Positions 34,327 through 46,747 of a DNA stretch of 64,000 bases are shown piece by piece. Position numbers and translations under genes: made by a program. This DNA comes from Hevea brasiliensis. Its lineage: Eukaryota; Streptophyta; Magnoliopsida; Malpighiales; Euphorbiaceae. Numbering within the stretch: the stretch's first letter is position 1; each line of letters begins with the position of its first letter. Below the pieces are notes generated by a model. That model had not been told where the DNA came from. It saw nothing but the letters and a program-made list of their open reading frames with translations, and ran no database searches. The stretch lies in assembly GCF_030052815.1 (NCBI RefSeq), contig NC_079502.1:37130050-37194049 (forward strand), written 5' to 3'.

Positions 34327-35631
34327 GCATTAATTTAGATCACTTGCATTCATCTTGTGTTTGTCATTATTATCCAAATAATAAAGACCATCATTCATAT
34401 AACCCGAACCAATATATTTATTTCCAAAATAAATATTGCAAACATCATCTGTGAACTGAAATTCATAGCCATTTCTAGTCAAATTAAATATAGAAATGAT
34501 GCTCTTAAAAGTATTAGGTACATATAAAATATTATCCAAACACATAACATGTCCAAACATGTAAAAAGATTTAGATCCTATAGCTAAAGCTTCAACAATT
34601 GAGCCATTGCTAATCTGGACTCTAACATCTTGAGAATGTAAGCTGCTACTATTTGCTAGTTCCTGCATATCATAAGAAATATGAGAATTGGCACCAGTAT
34701 CTAAAACCCAAGCTGTAGATGAACTATGAGTATCATCATAATCTAAATAACAAGATATGGACATATCTTCCGAAGGCATATCCTTCTTGCCCTTTAGAGA
34801 AGCAACATACTCTGGACAGTTCCTTTTCCAGTGCCCATCCTGCTGGTAGTGGAAACACTTTTTTTTTTCCTCCATCAGCTTTAGTGTTCCCTTTCTATTT
34901 AGCTATTTTCTTGGAAGGACCAGGAATATAAGGTTTCTTTTTCTTATTGCCCTTCTTCTTATTGGACTTTCCAGCAGAAGAAGATGCAATCAAAGCTATC
35001 TCTTTTCCCTTATTGCTCGGCATATTCTTTTGGGCAATAACCAACATATTGAGTAAACCAGCCAAGGTGCATTCCTGTTTAGTCACATGGAAATTTGTCA
35101 CAAAATTTCCAAAAGACTCAGGAAGGGACTAAAGGATCAAATCCATTTACAGTTGGAAATCCATGTTAAAGTCAAGATGTTCCAGCTGCTTCATGAGCCA
35201 AATCATCTTGTGGACATGATCGCCAACATTCTGTCCCTCAGACATCCTCATGCAGAACAGCTATCTAGATATCTCATACATAGCATTCCTGCTGTGCTCA
35301 CCATACAACTCTTGTAGGTGAAGGAGGATCTCACTTGCACTTTACATGTTTTCATGTTGCTTCTGTAACTCATTACTCATAGAAGCAAGCATGTAACACT
35401 TAGCTCTCATATCATGCTCCTTCCACTTGTCCAAAGTTTCATATTCCTCTGGAGTGGCCTCTGGAGGTAAGAGACCAGGAACATTTGAATCTAGAACATA
35501 TCCTATATGTTCAAGGTTTAGGATAAGTTTTAAATTTCTTAGCCAATTAGATAGATTTAGTCCTGTTAACCTATTTCGATCAAGTATGCTTGCAAGGATA
35601 TTGGATGGTGATGGTTGTTCTATGCTCCTTG
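34327..35631 (-). pseudogene. gag-pr: copia gag and protease (H)
   Basis: On the minus strand the UBN2-type copia gag is followed by a lysine-rich KSNKKKGNKKKK stretch, a knuckle CFHYQQDGHWKRNC in which the second Cys is Tyr, and protease WVLDTGANSHIS with an intact DTGA. The start codon is lost (F has ATGAGCACAAAACAACC). At least four stops match CAG codons of F (R-Q-L, Q-L-Q, L-Q-S and K-Q-K), consistent with C to T decay. The 181-codon frame 34330-34875 is the longest surviving piece. Confidence 0.9.
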
Positions 35632-37245
35632 TTATCAGAAAATTAACTGCAGAAAATAACTAGATCAATTAGTAAATGTATCATGTATTTAACCAAAATG
35701 ATTATGGTCTTTAATCAAATTGGTCCTCCCACTAACTTAGCGAATCCTACACTTCTAAAATAGAAAACGAAAATCCTAGTTGGATGGATTTTTAGTGGGT
35801 GATTGAATTCTTATAATTCTATTGACCATCCTCAGGTACATCCATTATTGGAATTACAATAAATTATAAGTGAGCAACACCTTGCCCATCACATCTCATG
35901 TGAGGTTCAATCCTTTACCTAGCCCCTAATGCTCAAAATCTTAGGTACATCCATTATTGACTTATCTTGCATTAGTTAAGTTAATCCCACTGAGCCAGTA
36001 ATTATTCAAATAATTTTAATGTCATTAGGTACATCCAATATTGGCCACCAACCCATTTACATATTTACAACATCTCATGCTTAACAATTATTCTTAAGAA
36101 AATCTCTTAAATTAATTGCATCTTATGCAAGTATTTAAAATTTCTTAAAATAATTGCCTCAATGGAGGGCTCATGTTATAATTACTTTAATTATACCATT
36201 TTCAACTTAATTATTTGTTTAGAAGATTTTGTGGTCATCCTAATTACTATTAAGGTCTCACTTTGCACATTATCCATTTAGCATGCATATATCATATATT
36301 TGCATACATTCCCATACATCTCATGCATTCATGGATAAACAATAAATATGGTATGATCATGGACTTTCTAAAGGATTCAATTCTGAGCCACCAAGAATTG
36401 AATCAGGGCATTCCTAGGTGTATTTCATTCATTCATTTTACAAGAGTTGCTAAAGGAGTACATAATCAACACTTGATCTTGAATTCCTCACACTGGTCCC
36501 ACCAATGCTCTTGACCTCCTTGATCTTCTTGCAATACAGTATTACATCGTAATCCTTGGCATGCCAAGGCAAATTTAAAAGAACTAAATAAATGAAATTA
36601 CAACCCTAATAATGCATGCCCAAAAAAAATTAAAGTAAATTAATTAAATTACAATCCCAAAGAAACGTAAAAGAAATAAATCCAATCACATTGGTCTTTT
36701 ATAGTCCATGATCATCCATCATACATATCACTATTTAACAATTTAAATAAAACATGCATACTTAAATTAAATTGAGTCATATTCAACTTAAAAATCCAGA
36801 TTTGAATATGATTCAAACAAATTTAAAAAATCAGATTTGAATCTCATTCAAACAAATTTAAAAATTCAGCTTTGAATCACATTCAAATAAATTTAAAAAT
36901 TCAGCTTTGAATCACATTCAAACAAATTTAAAAATTCAGCTTTGAATCACATTCAAACAAATTTAAAAATTTCAGATTTGAATCAAAATTTAATTGTGTG
37001 ATTAAAACTCTAATTAAACAATTTAATTAGACATATTATGGGCAGATCATACAACACTTGCACAAAGATTACCCAAAGAACCAAAGGACTCATGCACACC
37101 ACTTAAATGGCCTAAAGCCATGCGCACCCATGGTGCACTCACAATGCCGCCACCTTGATGAATCCGACTAGCAATGAATTGATCAACTTTTGATCAAATC
37201 ACACAATTAAATCGTATAATCAATAATCTAAATAGCAAATATAGT
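35632..37245 (-). other. long copia leader (H)
   Basis: 1.6 kb between PBS and gag with no coding region. It holds three spaced copies of TCAGGTACATCCATTATTGG-type sequence (about 35832, 35941, 36023) and the hairpin array at 36801-36957. The same items are in the F leader in the same order. Confidence 0.75.
36801..36957 (-). repeat. hairpin array, 35-bp period (H leader)
   Basis: Five perfect TTTGAAT-nnn-ATTCAAA dyads start at 36801, 36836, 36871, 36906 and 36941, with loops ATG, CTC, CAC, CAC and CAC. A sixth, decayed copy follows at 36977. Confidence 0.88.
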
Positions 37246-37258
37246 GGCTCTGATACCA
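37246..37258 (-). other. H primer-binding site
   Basis: TGGTATCAGAGCC on the minus strand, 2 nt after the LTR end. Confidence 0.92.
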
Positions 37259-37260
37259 AT

Positions 37261-37540
37261 TGAAGGAGCGGAGGCATGAAGAACACAAGTTTAGATCATT
37301 GAAATTCAAAATTTTTCATCTAGGGTCACATGCATCATGCAAGATTTATTTTTATCTATTTGATTTCAATGATAAATAACATATTAAAACTCTTTTAATA
37401 TATTTTTGGATCAATATTTGCCATTTAAGATTTTAGAATTAACAGATTAATCCATTAGAACCCTAGCTTAGATCAAGAACAAGTGCACTAACCTTTTGAT
37501 GCACTACAGTGTGTTTGGCACCTTTGGGATGCGTCTTTAG
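37261..37540 (-). repeat. H 5' LTR, U5 end
   Basis: TGAAGGAGCGG... on the plus strand is the 3' end of the minus-strand LTR. It is broken at TSD tttag (37536-37540) by a solo LTR and resumes at 39657. Confidence 0.92.
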
Positions 37541-39651
37541 TGAAGGAGCGAAAGCATGAAAAACACAAGTTTATACCATTGAATTCAAAAATTTTCACCT
37601 AGGGTCACATGCAACATGCAAGATTTATTTTTATCTATTTGATTTCAATGATAAACAACATATTAAAACTCTTTTAATATGTTTTTGGATATGTATTTTC
37701 CATTTAAGATTTTAGAATTAATCAGATTAATTTTAGAACCTTAGATTAAATCAAGAACAAATACAATAACCTCTTGATGCACTGCAGCGTATTTGTGCAT
37801 TTGGGATGCGTCTTTAGGATACCAGATATTGTCCCTCTAGCTTGTCCACACCAAGATCACCTATGGCAGCCCTTGAACAGCTTCTAAAGCTTTTTCTATT
37901 AATTAGAAAATCAAGTTTTGCCTTTTAAGAGATTAAAGATGTAAGCAGGACACTATAAACAATTTCTAGTATTTTTAATTCGAGAGATTGTTTACTAATC
38001 TCTTGGAATTGATGAGAGATGAAGAAGAAGAGAGAATGGGAGCATGAATGGTGGCGGCACAAAGGAGGGAGCAGCTGATTGTTAGTTTTTTCTTTTCATA
38101 ACAACACTTATATAGCTAGGTCACCACTTAAAACCCTTGCCACATGTCACCTTCTGATTGGTTCTAGGTTTAATTGACCCAATCACATTGTGCCAAGTGT
38201 CAAACCTATATTTAACCTTAATTTTAATCATCTTATATGATTAAAAGACATTTGGCAAGCTTATGTGTAGTGCCATGTGTCACCATCACATGGTGCCACA
38301 TGTCACCTTGTGAAATGACCAAAATGCCCCTGTGTCTTAATTTTGAGTTCTCAACCCAAAATAATTATTTCTCTTCTTCTAATCAATTTATATCAAATAT
38401 AAATTAATTAATTAATCTTTATTAATTAATTTCTCATTAATTAAATTTATATTTAAATACTTTAAATATAAATTTAACTTATACTATACATCCAATAATT
38501 TAGATTTGGTTTCAAGCCATGCTAGGGACTTTGCAATCTAATTGCAAACCAAACCTATTTAATTAATCAATTAAACTCTTTAATGAATTAATTAAATCAT
38601 ATTTAATTTGGTGATTACTTATGTATGTGTGTGACTTATTAGGCTCATCACTAATTAGCAATGAGACATGACATCAACTCTTAATATCATCAGAACTCTT
38701 TCTTACCATAAATGATTTCTCTACATCATTTTATGCACCTCATAGACCATGGTTAACACCTAGCATAGCATGCCATGGCCACCCAATTAGTAATAAGGTT
38801 TACCTTAAATGAACCTATAATCATATGTTACCATGCACTAGAATCTCTCTATTACAAAATCCCAATTTAAGCTAGAGTCATGGTTTATGTCAAACCCCAT
38901 TTGCTATGAATATTATGCTCCCTTTTAATTCCAGTTCTGGATTAAAAAGATTTTCTCATTAGAAACACTTTTCTGATTAAATATATCTATCCTGGCCAGG
39001 AACTTGAAACATAAAGAATAATTAAATAAACATAGGATTTTATCCCTATTTACTTAGAGGAACATATTTCATCTTGATCAAAACCTACCTCCAAATATAA
39101 CTAGTAGGAACCAACACATACTCATATACTCATATACAGTATAAGTATGAAAGCAGTATTAAACTCAAACCACCTATATACAAGATAACTGTGCTATCTC
39201 AGGTCCAAAGATTATATGCACTGATATAATTTATGACAATACATTGACAAGAGTAAACTCTATGTGCTTGTCATAAACGTCACTGGTTCGATCTACTGAT
39301 CATGTATAAGTATCTATCATGTTTGTTATATGGCATGAGACTCACCATTCTATCTTATTTATATATCATATAAATAACTTGGGAACAAACATGAATACAA
39401 TCTTTATGGATAAGTCATGTCCTTATTATGAAGTATCCTCGATTGTAAACCTATTTATGATAGTTTGTGCTAGACATAATGTCACTCATATTCTTAATAA
39501 CTTAAGAATAGAATTTCTAACAAAATATCAATGGACCTTTTCTATTGCACATAAATATATTATGTAAACGGAAAAGTGAAAATGCCTTTTTATTAATAAA
39601 AAATGTACAAGATACATACTAAATGATATGCTCTAAGGCATACTACTAACA
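37541..39651 (-). mobile_element. solo copia LTR inside H's LTR
   Basis: 2111 bp, ends TGAAGGAGCG and ACTACTAACA on the plus strand, with a perfect TSD tttag at 37536-37540 and 39652-39656. Same family and orientation as H. It has TATA box GCTATATAAG on the minus strand (38107-38116) and a CCAAT box (38157-38161). The 82-codon frame 39319-39567 is U3 antisense and not a gene. Confidence 0.94.
38107..38161 (-). promoter_or_regulatory. copia LTR promoter (CCAAT and TATA)
   Basis: CCAATCAG (38155-38161 region) and GCTATATAAG (38107-38116), about 50 bp apart on the minus strand. The same pair is at 39945-39999 in H. In F it has decayed to CTAATCA and GCTATTTAAG (52319-52328). It marks a U3 of about 1.55 kb. 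Confidence 0.7.
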
Positions 39652-39656
39652 TTTAG

Positions 39657-41488
39657 GACACCAGATGTTGTCCCTCTAGCTTGTCCACACCAAGATCACC
39701 TATGCCAGCCCTTGAGCAGCTTCTAAAGCTTTTTCTATCAATTAGAAAATCAATTTTTGCCTTTTGAGAGATTACAGATGTAAACAGGACACTATAAACA
39801 ATTTCTAGTATTTTTAATTCAAGAGATTATTTGCTAAACTCTTTGAATTGATGAGAGACGAAGAAGAAGAAAAGGGAGAGCAACCAAGGGTGGCGGGACA
39901 AAGAGATGAATGGTAGCTTATTATGTTTTCTTTTTATAACAACACTTATATAGCTAGGTTACCACTTAAAACCCTTGCCACATGTCACCTTCTGATTGGC
40001 TCTAGGTTTAATTGACCTAATCACATTGTGCCAAGTGTTAAACCTATATTTAATCTTGATTTTAATCATCTTGCATGATTAAAAGACATATGGCAAGCTT
40101 ATGTGTAGTGCCATGTGTCACCATCTCATGGTGCCACATTCACCATGTGAAATGACCAAAATACCCCTGTGTCTTAATTTTGAGTTCTCAATCCAAAATA
40201 ATTATTTCTCTTCTTCTAATCAATTTATATCGAATATAAATTAATTAAATAATCTCTATTAATTAATTTCTCATTAATTAAATTCATATTTAAACACTTT
40301 AAACATAAATTTAACTTATACTATAAATCCAATAACCTAGATTTGGTTTCAAGCCATGCTAGGGACTTTGTAATCTAATTGCAAACCAAACCTATTTAAT
40401 TAATCAATTAAACTCTTTAATTAATTAATTAAATCATATTTAATTTAGTGATTATTTGTGTATGTGTGTGACTTACTAGGCTTATCACTAATTGGCAATG
40501 AGACATGATATCAACTCTTAATATTATAAGAACTCTTTCTTACCATAAATGATTTCTCTAAATCATTTTATGCACCTTATAGACCATGATTAAAATCTAG
40601 CATAGCATGCCATGGCCACCTAATTAGTAATTAGGTTTAATTTAAATGAACCTATAATCATATGTTACCATGCACTAGAATCTCTCTGTTACAAAATTCT
40701 AACTCAAGCTGGAGTCATGGTTTATGTCAAACCCCATTTGCTATGAATATTATGTTCTCTTTTAATTCCAGTTCTTGATTAAAAAGATTTTCTCATCAGA
40801 AACTCTTTTCTGATTAAATCTATATGTCCTGGCCAGGAACTTAAAATATAAAGAATAATTAAATGAACATAGGAATTTATCCCTATTTACTTAGAGGAAC
40901 AGATTCTATCTTGATCAACACCTACCTCCATATATAGCTAGTAGGAGCCAGCACATGCCCATAAACCCATACACAGTACAAGTATGAAAGCAGTATCAAA
41001 CTCAAACTACCTATATACAATATAACTGTGTTATCTCAGGTTTAAAGATTATATGCACTGATATGATTTATGACAATACATTGACAAGAGTAAACTCCAT
41101 GTGCTTGTCCTAAATGTCACTGGTTCGGCCTACTTATCATGTATAAGTGCCTATCATGTTTGTCATATAGAATGAGACTCATCATTCCATCTTATTTACA
41201 TCTCATATAAATAACTTAGGAACAAACATGATTACAATCTTTCTGGATAAGTCATGTCCTTATTGTGAATTATCCTCAATTGTGAACCTATTTATGATAC
41301 CTTGTGCTAGAAATACTATCACTTATATTCTTAACAACTTAAGAATAGAATTTCTAACAAAATTTCAATGGACCTTTTTTATTACACATAAATATATTAT
41401 GTAAATAGAAAAGTGAAAATGGCTTTTATTAATAAAAAAACGTACAAGATACGCACTAAAAGATATGCTCTAGGGCATATTACTAACA
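39657..41488 (-). repeat. H 5' LTR, main part
   Basis: Continues the H LTR after the solo insertion and ends TTACTAACA at 41488 (minus-strand start TGTTAGTAATATGCCC). Together with 37261-37540 it is 2112 bp, matching the solo copy to within a base. TATA box at 39945-39954, CCAAT at 39995-39999. Confidence 0.93.
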
Positions 41489-41849
41489 AACAAATGCCGT
41501 TTGTAACTATTCTTATCTTGGTGTACTATTGAGTAGTATGTAGCTCTACATAATAATTCTAAGTCAGTACTGTAATCTTCAGCTTATAGTACAAACATCA
41601 AGAACATTGCATAGTTACTACGATACATCCCAATAGATCAAATTTTCCTATATTTTATCCTTATCAAATTCACTAATATCCGAAATTTATTCTGATTATA
41701 ATATCCATTGACAATTACTAAGTGTAACATCTTTGCCCTCATCTAGAGCAATTCCATTACTGTGACTTACTTTTAGGTAACTGATTTTTTTTTTCTCAAA
41801 ATTAATGTCAATCATACTTGTTATCGTAGTTTTGATCCTAAAGGACTAG
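41489..41849 (-). other. D internal sequence, not recognised
   Basis: Shares a stretch with G2 20251-20392. All frames are closed. No domain is visible. Confidence 0.5.
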
Positions 41850-41985
41850 TCAATAATACATCAAAATTTATTCCCATGTAAAGGAATAACAACAAAACAT
41901 ATAATTCTAATACTAACATACAAATAAGTAGTGCTGGGATCAAATAATAACTGATTGTTTCCTCCAAAATTAAAAACTTACCAGT
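41850..41985 (-). pseudogene. protease remnant (D)
   Basis: GGNNQLLFDPSTTYLYVSIR matches the chromovirus protease active-site stretch (LFDxGSTHSYVS), with DPST in place of the D(S/P)GS. A frameshifted DVLLTSPLGS follows, which lines up with DILVTNPLGH in fragment E. Confidence 0.55.
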
Positions 41986-42038
41986 AGTTACATCTAAAGT
42001 TTCTGCTCTTTCCCCTTAGCACATAGTGGATGCTTTAA

Positions 42039-42644
42039 CTAGTACGCTACTATATTCGAGTTGATTTGTTGTGCTAGGGTTGCTATAAATATTGATTCTA
42101 TTTCTATCTTGGCCCTGACCGACTGTCTGTGAATTTTAGAGAGCAGATCGAGGTGCTCTAGTACAATCTCTAACAAAATGTCCATGTTTACCACAATTCT
42201 AGCAGGCTCTAGTGGCTTTACGACAAATACCTCCATGTAGTTTGCCACAAGAGTTGCAAATGCGAGGAGGATATGAACTTTTAGTTTTTTGACGACTGGA
42301 CCTTGGTGGCCTCTGCCCTAAAGATCCGCCTTTATCAGATCCATAACCACTAGGCTCTCCAGTGTTCTTCCTTTTTCCTAATTTACTATTTGAGCTCCGA
42401 CTCATAGGTCTCTCCCTCTTCTCTATTTCATGCTGCCTTTGTGGGGTTGGGTTGGTACTTGAGCTTGGGCTGATAAATTATCAGCCATTTATTGAAAGAA
42501 AGTGGTCATTTGCTAGGCCATTTGTGTAGTAATTTGTACAGGTGGGGCTGGTAAAGTCAAGCTTCCAACTCTCTGAGGGGTTGGGGCCTCACCTTATACT
42601 TCTGCTGTCACAGACAGTTCTATTGTCTCATCCTTCTCCTCCAT
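42039..42644 (-). pseudogene. gag: gag with deleted core (D)
   Basis: From ATG at 42644: MEEKDETIELSVTAEV, stop, then GEAPTPQRV and several stops. It joins directly to a basic linker (MSRSSNSKLGKRKN...) and two knuckles, CNSCGKLHGGIC and C-stop-NCGKHGHFVRDC. The retrotrans_gag core found in G1 is missing between about 42420 and 42500. The second knuckle has TAG after its first Cys. Confidence 0.85.
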
Positions 42645-42812
42645 CTCTTTTTACAGGATTTTCTATTTCTTGTACAACAAACACAAGGAGATTTCTCTCT
42701 ATTAGTATATATTTATGATGTAAATATACTATATGTATCAAACATTTGAGCAGTTGTATTTACTGATAAAATTAATTCAATTTCACAATTCAAAATTTAC
42801 TTTAAAACCATT

Positions 42813-42824
42813 GCTCTGATACCA
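42813..42824 (-). other. D primer-binding site
   Basis: TGGTATCAGAGC on the minus strand, 7 nt from the LTR end (TGTCACACCC at 42832). Confidence 0.93.
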
Positions 42825-43440
42825 CTAAACATGTCACACCCTACTCCTCTGTAAGATGTAATATGATCTCATAGTACACTTAACGAATTACCGTACTTCG
42901 CCTACTGGTAACCCATTAAATATACTACAAGGGATTTTAAATCAATTTTGGTGAAATTTAAATCATCGATTAAAATCTGGCGTTATAAAAATTTTTCAAA
43001 ATTTCGGCAGAGTGCCGACTTTATTTTGAGAAAACAGTTCTTTAAACCTGAAAAGGAAAACACTCCCAATATGTTTCCTCAAATAAACTCCAATAAACTT
43101 CATTTTATCTCACAATTCAATCTCAATAATCAAATCATTTCATTTTCAAACCAACCTCATCATAAAAGAAACATTTCATTGATTACAAGACTCAAAAATT
43201 AATATCACAAAACTATTCAGGTAAATGAAATCTCAAATTTACATTTACAATAATTTACATTTAATTACATACCAAAATATTTTACAAGAGTTTTTATACA
43301 ACTGCTCAAATAATTTACATACATATTATTATATGCATACATCAAAACCTATGTACATGGGTATACCTATGATATACCTGGAGCTGATCTGAATGTGTTT
43401 TCAAAGAAGCTTACTCAACTGCTCTATGCTCTTTTTACCT

Positions 43441-43479
43441 GCGATAGCATACAAAGCTATCGCTGAGTGGTGAACTCAG
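43441..43479 (-). other. twin hairpin (D LTR), best copy
   Basis: Hairpin 2 is a perfect 8-bp stem, GCGATAGC (43441-43448) with GCTATCGC (43456-43463). Hairpin 1 pairs CTGAGT (43463-43468) with ACTCAG (43474-43479). The innermost pair is swapped relative to the CTGAGA/TCTCAG of solo A. Confidence 0.8.
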
Positions 43480-46119
43480 TGGTGTACAACCATAATTTAA
43501 AACATAGTACAATATACATTGACAAAATTATAACAATTAATTTGAAAGTCTCAAAATTCAACAAAATTCCAAAGTCAAAATCTTCGTTACTAATAATATA
43601 AATCATTAGTTAAAATGACTTTGAGCAAGAAATTCAATTTATCAAATCACAACTGGACATTTAAAGTAATTCAAGCAATCATGGAAATAAAGATTAATTC
43701 CAACAAAATCAATTATACATAAATCCCATTTGAAATTAAAATTCTTTACTATTCAAAAACCATTCTTTATCTCACAACTATGCAAGACTAATCCGCAAGG
43801 GCCATCTTCGGGGTGATTCTAACTCCCTATGGTTGGGGAGGTCGAAACGGATTCTAACTCCCTATGGTCAGGGATGTCGAATCATCGTACACATTACACA
43901 TCACAATAATGAAACTTCTAAGAGGGCCATAACAAATAAAAACTTAGATCTAACCTCTAATAAGAGGAGAATCTAAGCCTGTGCATGTGCCATGGTAATC
44001 AAAACAAAGCTAACTCTATTGTCTTCTCAACAAAAGAGAGAGACGAGAAATAACCTAGTCAAGCATCTATAGTGAGATACAAAACAATATCATCAATCTC
44101 AACACAATTTGATTCAAAGTCAATTCCAATATCCAATAATTTTTATGCTCATCACAATTCAAAACATAAATTTGTATTTTTCCATGCAAATTGCCCATCA
44201 CAATTCAAAACATATTCTATCACAATTTTCCAAAACATAATTTATTTAATCCACAATAATGCTTAATACTTGTTGAAATACCATTTCACAAAGCTAAATT
44301 CATACATACTATGATAATTTCAATAATCATTGAATTAAATCCAATACTTGGTAAACATAATACGTAAGGAAAATACGTCACATATTGACATATGTTGCTA
44401 ATTTCATTTCAAAACTTATTGTATTTTATTGTAATTATTCAGATTTCATGGCCAATGTTTACTGTCTATTGGACCAAGTTACAGTGTAAATTTAACAGAT
44501 TTCTCTTCATTAAATTGTTTCTCATTGTGTCTTCTTTAATTTCCTTTTTGAATCATGTCATTTGGATTTGTATAACTCAAGTTATGGTCAATTGACCATA
44601 ACTAGGTCAATTCTGAATTTTGGTTCCCTTAGTTTTAGTATTACACTTCTCCAATTTTATTTGAGTAGGTTGTTGCCATATTTAAGTCTATTACTCTCCA
44701 TAGGATATGTTACCCTATGTCTTATGGTCACTAAGAATTTTTTATTATAATTTTTCAAGTCTTGAAGAATTACTTATGGTCAAGTTATTGGACTAGACTC
44801 AATGGTCTTATAGTGACAGGATGTTCAACTAGGGCAGTAGCTTTGACCCAACATTTGAGCTTCTTACATTCATAAGGTGAGGGAGAGGTCTAAAACAAAG
44901 TTGAAGGTCTATTTCTTAGCTTTCCATAATGGTATGCCTCATTTTGTTTGAAGACTTCTAGTGGGAGTTATACTTAAAACACTTTGCTAGAGTTAATGGT
45001 CAACCATTTCTAGATTTGGTATGCCAATTTAATCAAGTTAATTGACCTAGTTTCCTAAGTTTCTAGGTTTTGGTCAAAATCATTATTGTAGGCTTATGTC
45101 TTAGTGAAAATTTGGCACTAGTTTCAGGGCATTTGGAGTTATATGGACCAAGTTATAGTCATTTTACTATTGCTGGTCAAGTTGCACTTATATTGCAAAG
45201 TTTAGGTCATTTTTAGGTCAAAGTCAATTTGGCCAGTTTTTGTAACCCAATTTGTGCAAGCATTTGTACTTGGTTCTGGTCATATTTGGGCTTTTCTATC
45301 TCTATAAGAGTTGTAGCTCTATGTCTAAGCTTTCCATGGTATAAATTTCAGGTCATTTGGACTTATTTTGAGTGAGTTATGGCCAAAATACTGACTACTG
45401 TTCAAATGGTCAATTTTTTGATTTGCAAAGTCACTAATCTGGATTTTGTCAATCTTTTTAAGTCACTTCTAGGCAGAATTTGGGCAACACTTCTGCATGA
45501 AAGTTGGCCTATTTTATGTTTAGCTTCACGTCCAATTGGCCTCATACCAATTGGAGTCACAACTTTACACTTATAACCTAATTTATACACTACCAACAAT
45601 CATAACCTGTATAAGAGAATTTACACTCCCAATTTGGCAATCCTCCTCCTCCCAATACTTCAATATTCATTCTTGGCACTTCTATATTTATTCAATACAA
45701 TTCTAGCAAAGTAAATTGGGCAGAATACTCAAGTAATATAGGCTCCCATGGCTGCCTAAAATTGGGCAGTCCAATAACTCAACAATTCCATCAATTTTCA
45801 TTACCAATCAACTCATCTCAAGCTAAACATAAACTTTACTTAAACAAGGGAAGAAAAATGGGCACTTACCTCAACTTGTGCTTCACAAATCCATGGAATT
45901 TCCTCTCCTTTTTATTGTCTTTATGTTGCCCATGATGCGTAGACAAGATTTAGTGAAGACACTTAGGGAGAAAGTGACTTGATCATGGGCAGATTGAAGC
46001 TTCTTTCATGGCCGGCTATGGAGGAACCTTAAAGAATTTGAGAGAAATGGAATTCTACTACGAGGTGAGGAAGATGAAGATGAAGATGAGTGTGTTAGTG
46101 GGATATGTTGTCCACTTGG

Positions 46120-46128
46120 CCTTTTATA
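46120..46128 (-). promoter_or_regulatory. TATA box of D LTR
   Basis: TATAAAAGG on the minus strand, about 620 nt from the LTR start. A CT-rich exon-like block with CATCTT repeats follows from about 46098, then the donor at 45869. Confidence 0.65.
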
Positions 46129-46747
46129 CCTCCACTTAATCAATTAAATATTACTTAAATAATTAAGTTTTTATTATTTGCAATTTACACCCCATAATTT
46201 CCCTTAATCCCACTTCATTCCAATTTAAAATTTTCATTTAATTTCCAAACTTTAACACTACTTTATTTTCATGGACATTTAGGTCAAAAGTCAACTCTGG
46301 GTGTCAATGGACCAAAATGCCCCTATTCAGGTTGTATTCCCGATTTTTCGGCAACACCGATTTTTATTTGTTTCTTGATTTTTCATTTTTCTTTGTACTA
46401 ATTTATTAATTTTTCTTTGATATTTCTAATGTCAATTATACTTCAATAAGTCTTTAATTATGTCTCGAAACTTAATTCCAAGGGTTTTCCGCAATCCTAG
46501 GGTCAGCTATTGCATGCACCTAAACTTTCCTGTGCGGTCACCTATCGCTGCGGTGCTGGCTCGTTTAACTTAGTTTCATTTTCTCTCTTTTATTTTTCCT
46601 TAATTTTTCTTGTATTTTCTTTTTATTTATTTCATCATTTCATGTCTCCTCACTAACATTTAAGAGTAGTTCCAGGCATCCTAGCTATCTGGACAAACAC
46701 CAGTCCCCAGAACAGTAGAACGCACTACCGAATATAGGGGTGTTACA

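Larger units (their letters stand above)
33987..41488 (-). mobile_element. Copia element H, 5' half
   Basis: Read on the minus strand: 5' LTR (41488 to 37261, interrupted by a solo LTR), PBS, long leader with hairpin array, gag, protease and the first part of integrase, then G1 at 33987. The remaining pol and 3' LTR should lie left of the window. It is the same family as F. It is inserted in gypsy D; the flank is aacaa at 41489-41493. Confidence 0.9.
41489..46747 (-). mobile_element. Gypsy element D (family A), 5' end
   Basis: Minus-strand element with 5' LTR 42832-46747, PBS, gag with a deleted core, a protease remnant and then copia H. The rest lies left of the window. It is inserted in the RT gene of fragment E; right flank tctta at 46748-46752. 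It proves that family A LTRs belong to elements with a Tekay-type gag. Confidence 0.88.
42832..46747 (-). repeat. D 5' LTR (family A)
   Basis: TGTCACACCCTACTCC to GGGGTGTTACA on the plus strand, 3916 bp. On the minus strand: TATA box about 620 nt in, exon-like block, donor TTGAG/GTAAGTG (GT 45869-45868), twin hairpin, acceptor CGCAG/GTAAA (AG 43440-43439). A GATTCTAACTCCCTATGGT repeat occurs twice near 43813-43877. No gene. Confidence 0.93.

Noticed and set aside
39319..39567. Conserved 82-85 codon frame antisense to the copia LTR (also 48763-48951, 50913-51170, 63603-63860)
   Set aside because: It recurs because LTRs are copies. Most differences between copies change the amino acid, and the H copy has a stop, so there is no sign of coding selection.
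41489..41640. Small noncoding RNA shared by D and G2
   Set aside because: Shared because both are the same element lineage; no structure or promoter seen that would mark an RNA gene.
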